Assembly (NCBI RefSeq): GCF_009765905.1
Contig: NZ_LMUO01000019.1
Coordinates: 974,292-1,038,291 of the forward strand
Direction of reading: 5' to 3'
From: Mucilaginibacter sp. L196
Lineage (GTDB): Bacteria; Bacteroidota; Bacteroidia; Sphingobacteriales; Sphingobacteriaceae
DNA length: 64,000 nucleotides
Position numbers and translations under genes: made by a program. The notes beneath the pieces were generated by a model. It was not told the DNA's origin. It saw only the letters and a program-made list of their open reading frames with translations, and did no database searches. Positions 17,188 to 27,700 of this stretch are shown piece by piece. Position 1 is the stretch's first letter. Every line of letters begins with the position of its first letter.

Positions 17188-19446
17188 ATGAGCCTTTATT
17201 ACAGGAATCAAACCCGTCTTAGCTTAGCTGTTATTTTTACTCTTTTGTTGAGTATCAATTATACAGTTAATGCGCAAAATCGCAATAATCAGCATTTAAC
17301 CTCTTATGTTGATCCTTATATTGGTGCCGGTGGCCACGGGCACGTATTTGTCGGGGCTAGCGTTCCTTTCGGAGCTGTTCAGTTAGGGCCGGAAAACTTT
17401 TATAAAGGCTGGGACTGGTGTTCCGGTTATAATTATGGCGATAGTGTATTAATAGGCTTTTCCCATACACATTTAAGCGGCACTGGCATTGGCGATCTTT
17501 CAGACATACTGATTATGCCTTACACTGGCCCGGTTAAAACAGATAAAGGGCAGGAGAAAATCCCCGGCAGTGGTTATGCATCTCACTATTCACACAAAAA
17601 CGAGCATGTTCGGCCCGGCTATTATGCCGTTAAATTAGATGCTTCAGGTATCAATGTAGAACTAACAGCCACTGAAAGAGTGGGCTTTCATCAATATCAC
17701 TTCCCGACAGGAAAAGAAGCTCATGTTATAATTGATCTGAAAGAAGGAATAAACGATAAAAGTACCGATACCTATATCAAACAAATAGATAAGTATACCA
17801 TTGAGGGCTATCGATTTTCAAAAGGGTGGGCCAAAAACCAATGGCTGTTTTTCGCTATAAAGTCATCTGAGCCACTACCTCAATTTATGGTATATGATGA
17901 TAGCAGGTTGTTGAAAGGCAATAGCGGCAAAGGGGAGGCTATAAAGGGATTAATTAGCTTTGGTAACGCGCCAGCAACTCTTCAATTAAAAGTTGGCATT
18001 TCGCCGGTGAGTTCAGAAAATGCATTGGCTAATATCAATACTGAAATTCCCGGATGGGATTTTCAAAAGGTGGTACGTGCAGCTGATGCCAAATGGAATA
18101 AGGAACTGGCGAAGATTTCTGTGGAAACAAAAAGCCTTACCGATAAGCGTATTTTTTATACCGCGCTCTATCACAGCATGATCGCCCCGGCCTTGTTCAA
18201 TGACCATAACAGTGATTATAGGGGGACTGATAAAAAAGTGTATCCACATGCCGCCTTTAATAATTATACCGTTTTTTCACTTTGGGATACCTATCGCGCA
18301 GAAAATCCGCTGTTTGACCTTATTCAGCCCAAAAGAGCCGGAGATATGATCAATACCATGTTTGCTATCTATCAGCAGCAAGGCAAATTACCTATATGGC
18401 ATTTAATGGGTAACGAAACCGGTACTATGGTAGGTATCAGCAGCATGCAGGTAGTCGCCGAGGCTTATTTAAAAGGAATAAAAGGATTCGATGTCAATAA
18501 AGCCTATCAGGCAGTAAAAGGCACAGCAATGTCTGATTCTTTGGGTATGATGTATGTGAAGAATCTTAAACCTATCCCGGCTGATAAACAAAGCCGGTCT
18601 GTTTCCAAAGCGCTGGAGTATGGTGTTAGCGATGGTAGCACTGCCTTAATGGCCAAACGAATGGGCAAAACAGCTGATTATAATTATTTCAAAAAACGGG
18701 CTGAGAACTATAAGCTATATTTTGATCCATCTGATCAATTCTTCAAAGGGAGATTATCTGATGGCGGTTGGGCACCAGGTTTTAGTCCGCTTAAAAGCAA
18801 AAATAATTTATATGCCGAAGGCAATGCCTGGCAATATTTGTGGTTGGTGCCGCAGGATGTTCCGGGACTTATCTCCCTGTTAGGAGGCGATCAATCATTC
18901 AATAAAAAGCTGGACGATTTTTTTCAACTTAAGTCAACTGATGAAGATGGCCTGGCTGATCTGACTGGCTTGATCGGTCAGTACGCACATGGGGATGAGC
19001 CCAGCCATCATATTGCATATTTGTATGCTTACAGCGGACAGCAATGGAAAACAGCCGAAAAAGTCAGATATATCATGAAAGACTTTTACCTCGCCAGCCC
19101 TGATGGTATTATTGGTAATGAGGATTGCGGACAGATGTCGGCCTGGTACATTTTTTCATCGCTTGGATTTTATCCGGTATTTCCCGCTTCAGAAACCTAT
19201 GTTATCGGGAGTCCGCTATTTGATAGGGCGACTATTAACCTCGACAATGGCAAAAAATTCACAGTAAACGCGGTTAATAATAATGCCGCAAATATTTACA
19301 TACAAAGCATGTCGCTAAACGGAAAAAAATATCAGAAGGCTTACATCCGCCATGAGGATATTATAAATGGGGGAATACTCGAAATTGTGATGGGGAATAA
19401 GCCTAACTACAACTTTGGTAAACTAGAGACAAACAGGCCGCAATAA
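17188..19446 (+). CDS. Glycoside hydrolase family 92, alpha-mannosidase
   Basis: 752 residues with a signal peptide ending near residue 30 (TVNAQ). The beta-sandwich domain begins YVDPYIGAGGHGHVFVGASV and contains QLGPEN and GFSHTHLSGTG, hallmarks of GH92. The barrel domain carries EGNAWQYLW with E544, the position of the family's catalytic acid, then GQYAHGDEPSHHIAYLY and GNEDCGQMSAWYIFSSLGFYPV (D646), where the catalytic base and calcium site lie. GH92 enzymes are calcium-dependent exo-alpha-mannosidases. This one begins a same-strand run with GH71/99 and two GH2 genes, suggesting trimming of mannose-containing oligosaccharides in the periplasm. Confidence 0.94.
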   Translation: MSLYYRNQTRLSLAVIFTLLLSINYTVNAQNRNNQHLTSYVDPYIGAGGHGHVFVGASVPFGAVQLGPENFYKGWDWCSGYNYGDSVLIGFSHTHLSGTGIGDLSDILIMPYTGPVKTDKGQEKIPGSGYASHYSHKNEHVRPGYYAVKLDASGINVELTATERVGFHQYHFPTGKEAHVIIDLKEGINDKSTDTYIKQIDKYTIEGYRFSKGWAKNQWLFFAIKSSEPLPQFMVYDDSRLLKGNSGKGEAIKGLISFGNAPATLQLKVGISPVSSENALANINTEIPGWDFQKVVRAADAKWNKELAKISVETKSLTDKRIFYTALYHSMIAPALFNDHNSDYRGTDKKVYPHAAFNNYTVFSLWDTYRAENPLFDLIQPKRAGDMINTMFAIYQQQGKLPIWHLMGNETGTMVGISSMQVVAEAYLKGIKGFDVNKAYQAVKGTAMSDSLGMMYVKNLKPIPADKQSRSVSKALEYGVSDGSTALMAKRMGKTADYNYFKKRAENYKLYFDPSDQFFKGRLSDGGWAPGFSPLKSKNNLYAEGNAWQYLWLVPQDVPGLISLLGGDQSFNKKLDDFFQLKSTDEDGLADLTGLIGQYAHGDEPSHHIAYLYAYSGQQWKTAEKVRYIMKDFYLASPDGIIGNEDCGQMSAWYIFSSLGFYPVFPASETYVIGSPLFDRATINLDNGKKFTVNAVNNNAANIYIQSMSLNGKKYQKAYIRHEDIINGGILEIVMGNKPNYNFGKLETNRPQ

Positions 19447-19510
19447 AATTTAGAATACTATTTACTGAAATATGATATACCAGATGATATTTAAACATCA
19501 ACCTAAAAAG

Positions 19511-21202
19511 ATGAAAAAATACATATTCATACCACTACTAATGGTAATGATGCTGTTTGCGCCCGGTGTTTTTGTAAGCTGTGCTCATGCGCAAACCGTG
19601 GATGCTACCACCATGAATAATAAGGTAATGGCGGGTTATCAGGGTTGGTTTCGCACCCCTGGTGATAATGACGGAAACAGGGGCTGGGCACACTTATTCA
19701 ACTCATCCGTTCCAAGCCCGGCAAAACTGGGTTTTGATACCTGGCCGGATATGAGTGAATTAACACGTGGAGAAAAATATCCTGTATCGGGATTCACTTA
19801 TCCTAATGGAAGCCAAGCTTACCTTTACAGTGCGCAAAACCCTAAAACTGTATTACGCCATTTCCAGTGGATGAAAACTTATGGTATTGATGGCGTATGG
19901 TTATCTGAATTTTGTGGTCATTTTCCGGGTGCCGGAGGGGAGCGCGATAGTACTGCCGTACTTACTATAATGGATAACGTTAGGCGTGCGGCAACAGCAA
20001 CTGGGCGTACCTGGGCATTTATGTGGGATATGAGTGGTTTTGATACCAGAATGTCTAAAAGTGATGTTTATAATATCATCATAAACCAGTGGAAAAAAAT
20101 GGTTGATGAAGGTGTTACCAACGATCCCCGATACATGCATCATAATGGCAAGCCTGTACTGCTGATATGGGGGTTTTTCCCCAGCCGCCCCGCGTCTCAG
20201 CCCGATTACATGAATCCGGTAATTGATTTTCTTTTGGCACCTGGAAAATACCAGGCTACCCTTGTAGGCGGGGTTGACAACACCTGGCGTTCAAAGGGCA
20301 CACCGGAATTCCAGGCTATGCTGATGCGGATGCAAGGCTTGCAGCCCTGGAGTGTAGGCCGCAGGATTAAAGACCCAGCAACCGGCTATGCTGTACAAAA
20401 TACCTCTGAATGGGCTGGCGATATTGAAAAATGTAAAGTTAATAACGTAATATTTATGCCTGTATTTAATTCAGGTACACATATAGCTGGGCCGCCTCCA
20501 ATACCTCCGGCAGGGCCAGCTGTGCCCCGCCGTACCGGTAATTATCTTTGGGAGCAATTTGTAGCAGCCTCAAAAATAGGGATGATCAACAGCGTATTTG
20601 TGGCCATGTTTGATGAAATAAATGAAGGTACCCAAATCATGAAGATCGACAATAATCCGCCTGTACAGGCTCCATTCCTTACTTATGATGGCGCTACCAG
20701 CGATTATTATCTGCGTTTGGTAGGTGTGGGAGCCAGGATGCTGAAAGAACATACTCCAATTACACCGGTAATTCCTATTTCTCCGTTTGATTCCGGCAAA
20801 TGGTACAAATTAAAGAATAGGACTAGCGGATTGGAGTTGGGTAGCGAAAATGGAACAAATCCGCAAATTATTCAATCTGCAGATGCAGTTGCCGATGGCC
20901 AATATTGGCAGATATTATATGATGGCGCGGGTTATTTTAAAATCAAAAACAAATTGACTGGTAAGCTACTCAGCGTTGGCAATGTATCAGCGGATAATAG
21001 TCCGCTTACCCAAACTGACGATGAAAATATTGAAAACGTAAAATGGCATTTGGAATGGGACGGAACAGGTTATTGCAGGTTAATAAACAAACATAGCCAC
21101 AAAGCAATAAGTAATAACGGATCAACAGACACCAATTCTTTGCTTGTACAAGCCGCTGATGCAGCTATTGATAACTTGCGCTGGAAAATAGTGCAGCAAT
21201 AG
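19511..21202 (+). CDS. GH71/99-like glycoside hydrolase with C-terminal ricin-type lectin domain
   Basis: About 563 residues from the ATG at 19511, chosen because a signal peptide (KKYIFIPLLMVMMLFAPGVF, ending near CAHAQ) begins there; an in-frame ATG at 19472 would add 13 residues before it. The catalytic domain (about 35-410) starts MAGYQGWFRTPGD, contains YGIDGVWLSEFCG, and has DEINEGTQI, equivalent to the NEWHEGTQI active-site motif of GH99 endo-alpha-mannosidases; both glutamates are present (E369, E372). Residues about 425-563 are a ricin-type beta-trefoil. The expected activity is endo-cleavage of an alpha-mannoside. A catalytically altered relative and a gene relic of the same family lie elsewhere in this region. 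Confidence 0.88.
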   Translation: MKKYIFIPLLMVMMLFAPGVFVSCAHAQTVDATTMNNKVMAGYQGWFRTPGDNDGNRGWAHLFNSSVPSPAKLGFDTWPDMSELTRGEKYPVSGFTYPNGSQAYLYSAQNPKTVLRHFQWMKTYGIDGVWLSEFCGHFPGAGGERDSTAVLTIMDNVRRAATATGRTWAFMWDMSGFDTRMSKSDVYNIIINQWKKMVDEGVTNDPRYMHHNGKPVLLIWGFFPSRPASQPDYMNPVIDFLLAPGKYQATLVGGVDNTWRSKGTPEFQAMLMRMQGLQPWSVGRRIKDPATGYAVQNTSEWAGDIEKCKVNNVIFMPVFNSGTHIAGPPPIPPAGPAVPRRTGNYLWEQFVAASKIGMINSVFVAMFDEINEGTQIMKIDNNPPVQAPFLTYDGATSDYYLRLVGVGARMLKEHTPITPVIPISPFDSGKWYKLKNRTSGLELGSENGTNPQIIQSADAVADGQYWQILYDGAGYFKIKNKLTGKLLSVGNVSADNSPLTQTDDENIENVKWHLEWDGTGYCRLINKHSHKAISNNGSTDTNSLLVQAADAAIDNLRWKIVQQ

Positions 21203-21347
21203 TTTTATATATAATTATAATAAAAGAGCAGATTTTTTCATAATACCTGCTAATAACAGCCGAGTTAATTATTTATTAATGAATAATTAACTTCTATCTG
21301 TTTTTTTGTATCACCAATTATTATTTAACCTATTTAATACAATCTAC

Positions 21348-24300
21348 ATGATGCTAAAAAGATTACTGCTTGTTTTGGTAGTACTATTTATCTCTCTGCA
21401 CAATTATGCTCAGTCTGTTACGGCAAATAAGAGCTCATCTGCTTCAACCGATATTTCCGGTTCAGGATGGCGGCTGTGGCCCGATAGGGACGCAACCTGG
21501 CAGAACGATGATATTTATCTTCCGGCGGATGTAAACCTGAGTAAAATGGCGGTTAATAAACCTACAGGTGGGTGGAAAGCGCTTAATGATCAGCAGGGAA
21601 TTAATGTAACATTGCCCAGCACAGTTGAAGAACATTACTGGGGTAAATTCGGCCGTAGGCCATATACTAAAAATGAAGCGCAACGTGGCGCGGGTACCGC
21701 GTTCGGAAACGGAAACTATTTAGGTGTTTCCTGGTGGTGGCGTACGATACAAGTTCCACAGTTTAAACCGGGTCAACGGGTGCTGGTATGGTTTCGGGGG
21801 GCAAGATTACGATCAGAGGTTTATGTTAACAGCAAATTATGCGGCTACTCAATTATGAGCGAACTTCCTTTTCAGGCTGATATTACCGATGCTGTAAAAC
21901 CCGGCGAAAAAACGCAGCTTGCTGTACGAATCACCAATCCCGGCGGTCATCTGGACTGGATTGATTTTGCCCAGATGCGCATACAATGGGGTAAATACTT
22001 CTTGCCACCCTCGCATGGGTTTGGCGGGTTGGATAATGATATACAGCTAACTGTTCGTGATAATGTTTCCGTTTCTGATCTGGCCGCCATTAACAAGCCC
22101 GATCTGCATCAGGTACATTTAGTAGCTGAAGTCAGCAGCCATGGAAAGCAATATAGCGGGCTTGTGAAATTCAGCATATCGCATAATGGTAAAATAATTT
22201 GGACAGGCACCAAAACAGTTAACCTTAATGCCGGTGAAACTAAAATAGTAGAACTTGATGCTCAGGTAAACTCAGCGGAACCATGGCAATTAAATCACCC
22301 GGTATTATACCAGGCCAAAGCCTCTCTGCTAAATTTAGTGGCGAGTGACCGTCAGGTTAACTTTGGTTTTAGATTTATGACTGCAAAGGGTATTGGTACC
22401 GATGCTAAACTGGTGTTTAATAACAAGCGTATCGTTCCGGTTTCTGCCATATCATGGGGTTATTGGGGGCGTAACGGCCTTTGGCCGGATGCAGAGATGG
22501 CCGAACGTGAAGTTGTTAATGCTAAAAAGATGGGGTTAACCGCTTTGCAGTTCCATCGCAATATTGGCAAACCTGCCGTGCTTGACGTGCAGGACCGTAT
22601 GGGTTTACTACGCTGCGAAGAACCGGGAGGTGGTAAATTTGCCATTGGTGCGCGTTACTCACGTGGGCCCTACGGACCAAATGGTGAGTTTTTGGCAAAA
22701 GACGAAAAGTTGCTGGATGCCTTTAAGCCTAAAGCCGATTATGTGCAACCTGATACAGTAAATACCAGTGGCGCAGGCCCGGATGGCGATGGCCAAACAT
22801 TCTGGGAAAAATACGAAGAAGAGAAGATATTGGAAATGGTGAAACGGGATCGTAGTCACCCCTCACTTATTATGTATACCGTGCAGAATGAATCAAGCGA
22901 ACTTGATTTACGTAATCCGCGTATTTATCGATTATTCCGAGAAATGCATGCGCTTGATCCAAGTCGTATCATCGCGTTTTACTCCGGCGGCGACCCTAAA
23001 GCAGCACAGGTTTTGATGCTGCCGTATAGCGAAAATATCAGCTATGCCGGGACGCACGACCCATACGCTGGCTGGCAGGATATCCACACCTGCGGTGGCC
23101 CGTGTAATTATCTTGATTTTCTATATAAAGACCCTAATAACTATCGCCAGAAACAAAAATCAGATGCGCACACCAATATTAATATGTGGGGCGAAATGCT
23201 GGGCGCGGCTACGCCTGATAATTATGATCAGCTGGTGCATTCATTTGATAAAAAACATCCCGATGGATATGAAAAGGAAGATGCTACCCAGGTGCTTGGC
23301 GGCTATCATGAGTTTCTAGATAAATGGGGTTTCCGAAAAGCTTTCCCTACAGACTCATCGCTATTTACTGCTATTGGTTACCGTATGTATTATTTCTGGA
23401 AAAAAATGATGGAGCAGTCGCGCATCGAAAACAATAATGATTACCTGGTGATCAGCGGGTGGGAAAGTACTACCATTGATAATCATTCTGGTTTAGTTGA
23501 TAACCACCGTTTTCTTAAAGGAAATCCGGCCGAAATTGCTGCGGCAACCAAGCCTGAAATATTGGTAATTGAACCCCGCCACATGATTGTTGCAAAAGGA
23601 GATAAGGATATTGTTGATGTTTTTCTGGTAAATGAAACAAACAGAAAAGGTGCTTATACGCTTAACCTCACTGTTAAACGGCCTGACGGCACCGTTGCCT
23701 TTAAAACCGAAAAAGAAGTAAACGCGATAGGTGGTGATACCTATGGGCAACTGTTAAAAGACGGCATTGAATTTAATGCTGATGCAGCCGGTATATTAAA
23801 AATTGAGGCTGTAATTACACCTAAACAACCGGGTGTAAAACCATTGGCAGGATCAGACGAGATTAACGTAGTGGACATAGCGGCTGCACCGGTATTTAAA
23901 AATGTGGCGCTAATAGAATCAGACAATGAACTAACTCATACACTGAAAAATGAATGGAATGTTGATGCTCAAAAATTGAATGATGTGCCTGCAGATAAAC
24001 ATCTGGATGTTATTGTGCTATCTACCAAAATGGCCACTAATGATTTGTTTAAAGCAGATAAACCGATAACAAATGCGCCAATGTCCCAAAATTTAGTTCC
24101 TGAAGGACAGGCTGCTTCGGGTCAGGCTAAAACTGTCGCGGCAGAGGTACAAACACAATCAGGCATATCGCCTGAAGAATTTGAAGAGGCACTTAAACGT
24201 GTTAAAAATGATGGCACCCGTTTGGTATTGTGGCCGGATAATGATCGCGGAGCCGATGCCTTTGCCAAAGAGCTGGCTAAACGAAACATTATAAAATATA

Positions 24301-24695
24301 GTGGGAAAGTGGGCAACCTGAATGCGCCATGGTTCGGTTCATGGTTCTTTGTGCGCAAGCATTGGTTGCTTGATGGCCTGCCAACCGATTGTGCTATGGA
24401 CTGGCGTTACGGCATCAGTGCGTTTGGGGGCCCGGAATGGTTAAAAGAAAGCCCAAAAGGTACTAATACAGATGGTTTGCTGATTGACGGTAAGGGCATT
24501 GATGCGTTTATTGGCTATGGGGCCGATCATAATCCTAAAGTAGGTATGTCTGGATGTGTAATACCTTATGGTAAAGGGCAAATTGTACTTTACTGTTTGC
24601 CGCAGTTAGTACAAAGCCTGCAAGCTAAAGGTGATTTTGCTATTAACCGCATTATTTGCGAACGATTGCTGGCTAACAGTTTACAATCAAGGTAG
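21348..24695 (+). CDS. Glycoside hydrolase family 2, secreted (first of three)
   Basis: About 1115 residues from the ATG at 21348 (an ATG follows immediately), which opens the signal peptide MMLKRLLLVLVVLFISLHNYAQ; a TTG further upstream is unlikely. Domain order is the N-terminal sugar-binding jelly roll (about 60-230, with SWWWRTIQVP and VYVNSKLCGY), Ig-like domain, TIM barrel, and a long C-terminal region with additional beta domains and a glutamine-amidotransferase-like fold. The acid/base is E515 in VQNESSE and the nucleophile is E616 in MWGEMLG. GH2 covers beta-galactosidase, beta-mannosidase, beta-glucuronidase and arabinosidase activities; the specificity cannot be read here. It follows GH71/99 on the same strand. 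Confidence 0.9.
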   Translation: MMLKRLLLVLVVLFISLHNYAQSVTANKSSSASTDISGSGWRLWPDRDATWQNDDIYLPADVNLSKMAVNKPTGGWKALNDQQGINVTLPSTVEEHYWGKFGRRPYTKNEAQRGAGTAFGNGNYLGVSWWWRTIQVPQFKPGQRVLVWFRGARLRSEVYVNSKLCGYSIMSELPFQADITDAVKPGEKTQLAVRITNPGGHLDWIDFAQMRIQWGKYFLPPSHGFGGLDNDIQLTVRDNVSVSDLAAINKPDLHQVHLVAEVSSHGKQYSGLVKFSISHNGKIIWTGTKTVNLNAGETKIVELDAQVNSAEPWQLNHPVLYQAKASLLNLVASDRQVNFGFRFMTAKGIGTDAKLVFNNKRIVPVSAISWGYWGRNGLWPDAEMAEREVVNAKKMGLTALQFHRNIGKPAVLDVQDRMGLLRCEEPGGGKFAIGARYSRGPYGPNGEFLAKDEKLLDAFKPKADYVQPDTVNTSGAGPDGDGQTFWEKYEEEKILEMVKRDRSHPSLIMYTVQNESSELDLRNPRIYRLFREMHALDPSRIIAFYSGGDPKAAQVLMLPYSENISYAGTHDPYAGWQDIHTCGGPCNYLDFLYKDPNNYRQKQKSDAHTNINMWGEMLGAATPDNYDQLVHSFDKKHPDGYEKEDATQVLGGYHEFLDKWGFRKAFPTDSSLFTAIGYRMYYFWKKMMEQSRIENNNDYLVISGWESTTIDNHSGLVDNHRFLKGNPAEIAAATKPEILVIEPRHMIVAKGDKDIVDVFLVNETNRKGAYTLNLTVKRPDGTVAFKTEKEVNAIGGDTYGQLLKDGIEFNADAAGILKIEAVITPKQPGVKPLAGSDEINVVDIAAAPVFKNVALIESDNELTHTLKNEWNVDAQKLNDVPADKHLDVIVLSTKMATNDLFKADKPITNAPMSQNLVPEGQAASGQAKTVAAEVQTQSGISPEEFEEALKRVKNDGTRLVLWPDNDRGADAFAKELAKRNIIKYSGKVGNLNAPWFGSWFFVRKHWLLDGLPTDCAMDWRYGISAFGGPEWLKESPKGTNTDGLLIDGKGIDAFIGYGADHNPKVGMSGCVIPYGKGQIVLYCLPQLVQSLQAKGDFAINRIICERLLANSLQSR

Positions 24696-24745
24696 GTATA
24701 GACCTATACTTTAGTTCATTATAAATGCAGTACAATATACTTAAA

Positions 24746-27700
24746 ATGAAAGTAATCAAATACCTGTTCACTGGAGCGTTAGCATTGATTTTTACGATCA
24801 CCAGTTCATATGCGCAGGATAATTTTAATCTTAATGAGAATTTCGGTAATTCAAATACTAAATATGAGAAAATTGGCAGGGGCGAAGCTAGTATAGTAAA
24901 CTCGGTACTAACCACTAAAGATGCCTACCTGTGCTTTGGCGAAAATAGCTGGGCAAACTATGAAATCAAATTCAGGGCAAGGGTGCCTGAAACAGCCGAG
25001 CAGGTGCAGATCTGCGCAGGTTTCCGTGCCGCCAATCGCGACGATCGTTATTTTGTAATGTTAAAGGGGGGTATACAAAAAGAGCTGTACCTGGCAAGAC
25101 TAGGTTATATGGGTAGTGATGATTTTTTGGCCTTGCGCCAACTGGATTTTCAACCGGTACCAGGAAAATGGTATGATTTTAAGATTGAGGTAGCAGGCAA
25201 CCGTATCCGTGTGTATCTAAATAATGAAAAGCTTCCGAGAATTGATGTGACAGATAAACTCACTGCATTGGTGCCTGCGGGTAAAATAACTTTGGGCGGT
25301 AGTTGGATCACTAATGAGTTTGCCAATTTGTCTATCAAATCTATCAGCGCTCATCAACTTTCAGGCCGGGTGCAGGAATATGCAGTTGCTACTGTAAATA
25401 AAGAGGCATTGCGCAAGCAGCAACGCAAAGCCTATCAGCCTATAAAAATTAATAATGTTAACAGTGGGCGCACGGTGGTATCATTAAATGGTAAGTGGCT
25501 GTTTTCACCGGGATATGAATCTACGAATGACAGTATTGCTATAAATCCCAAAGAAAGTGATGAAGACTGGCATGTAATGACTGTACCAAACTTTTGGAAT
25601 CCCATCCGGGTTTGGCTGCATGGCGAAAAATATAATACCGCCAGCAAAGGCGTGTCAGACAATTACTTTCAAAAAGAGACCGACCGTTGTGAGGCCTATA
25701 CCTTTGATTATAAAAAGACCGGCATAGGCTGGTATCGCCAATGGATTTATTTGCCTGATGGGGTCAATGGGAGAAACCTGCAACTTTCATTTGATGCCGT
25801 ATCTAAAGTGGCTGAGGTATATATCAACGGCATAAAGGCTGGCAGTCATATTGGTATGTTCGGCGATTTTCAAGTCAATGCCACCGGTTTGCTTACGCCG
25901 GGAAAAAACTTAATTACGGTAAAAGTGATGCGCGATTATGTGAAAGATATTAAGGATGCTGATAAGATAGCAGGGGTTGCCGTTACCGTTGAGGTTACTC
26001 AAAAGATGGTACACGATTTGGCTCACGGATTTTTTGATGACGATCCTGCCGGCATATGGCAACCCGTGTCACTCGTAATCACTGATCCGCTCAGGATTGA
26101 GGATGTATTTATCAAGCCCAGCCTTACAGGTGCCGATTTTGACATCACCGTAAAAAATGATGCCAACAAAACTGCCATTTTTTCAGTAGGTACTAACATT
26201 ACCGGTAGTAAGGAGAAGGATGAATTGTATAAAGCAATCTCCGTAAAAGAGCTACAATTACAACCCGGCGAAGAAAAAACATTTACTTATAGTATTGCCA
26301 ATTTACAACCCAGACTATGGTCACCAGAGCATCCGAATTTATACGATTTTGGGTTTACTTTATTAACAGGTAACAACACTGAGATCGATTCAAAAATTAT
26401 CCGTTCGGGCTTCCGCACCTTTAAATCCATTGGTGATTACCTGTATCTTAATGGCAAACGTTATTGGTTGCGTGGTGGTAACCAAACAGCTTTACCATTG
26501 GCCCCTAATGATACTGCGCTGGCTGATAAATTCACTAAGTTGATGAAAGCTGGTAATATAATGGTCACCCGGACACATACCGTACCGGGTACTGAAACTT
26601 GGATGAATGCGTTTGATGCCAATGGCATCGGCGTAAGCTACGAGGGTACCTGGCCCTGGTTGTTTTTGGAAAGCAGTATGCCTGCACCAAACCTGATTAA
26701 CCTTTGGAAAAATGAATTTTATGATCTGTTGAAAAAATATCGCAACCACCCTTCGCTGTTAATATGGACAGTGAATAACGAGATGAAGTTTTATGAAAAT
26801 GATCCTGATCCTGTACGCACAAATATTAAAATGCACATCATATCAGATGTTGTAAAGCATATGCGCGTAATTGATCCTACACGGCCTATCGTGTTCGATT
26901 CGAATTACAGACGTAACACTAAGAAGTTTGGCGCGGATTATTTTAATACGATTGATGATGGTGATATTGATGATATACATGCTTATTACAATTGGTATGA
27001 TTATTCCATATTTGATTTTTTTAAGGGCGAGTTTCAGCAAAAAAATAAGAATAATGGGCGTCCGCTTATCAGCCAGGAAATGTCAACCGGGTATACCGAT
27101 GAAACCGGTCATGCCACGCGCTTTTATAATTATGTGCATCAAAATCCTGAATCGTTGGCCGGGAAATATACCGATGAATTTAGTGATCCTAAATATTTCA
27201 TGATTCCACAGGCCTTTATCACCAAGGAGTTGGCCGAAGCACTGCGCCGCAGTGATGATAAGGCAGCCGGGATATTGCATTTTTCGCTGATCACTTGGTT
27301 TAGTAATGTTTACCTGGCCAATAGTATTAAACCCTTCCCGGTATATTATGATATGCAAAAGGCGTTGCAACCAGTACTGGTATCGGCGGAGTTATGGGGG
27401 AGGCATTTTTACGCAGGTACTCAATTACCAACCCGGATATGCATAATTGACGACAAGGAAGATGGTACAGCTTTACCAGCTTCAGAATTACAATGGCAGC
27501 TGGTAGATAATAATGGAGCAGCATTAGCAAGTGGTAAAATGCCGGTGCCGCAGGTAGAACATTATACCCGCCAATGGGTCGAGCCAAAAATCAATATCCC
27601 GGCAAACTTGCCCGAAGATAAAGTTGAAGGCAAACTGTTGTTAAAGCTTGTGGCCGACGGAAAAACCGTTTCAGAAAATTACTATGACATACTGCTGGCC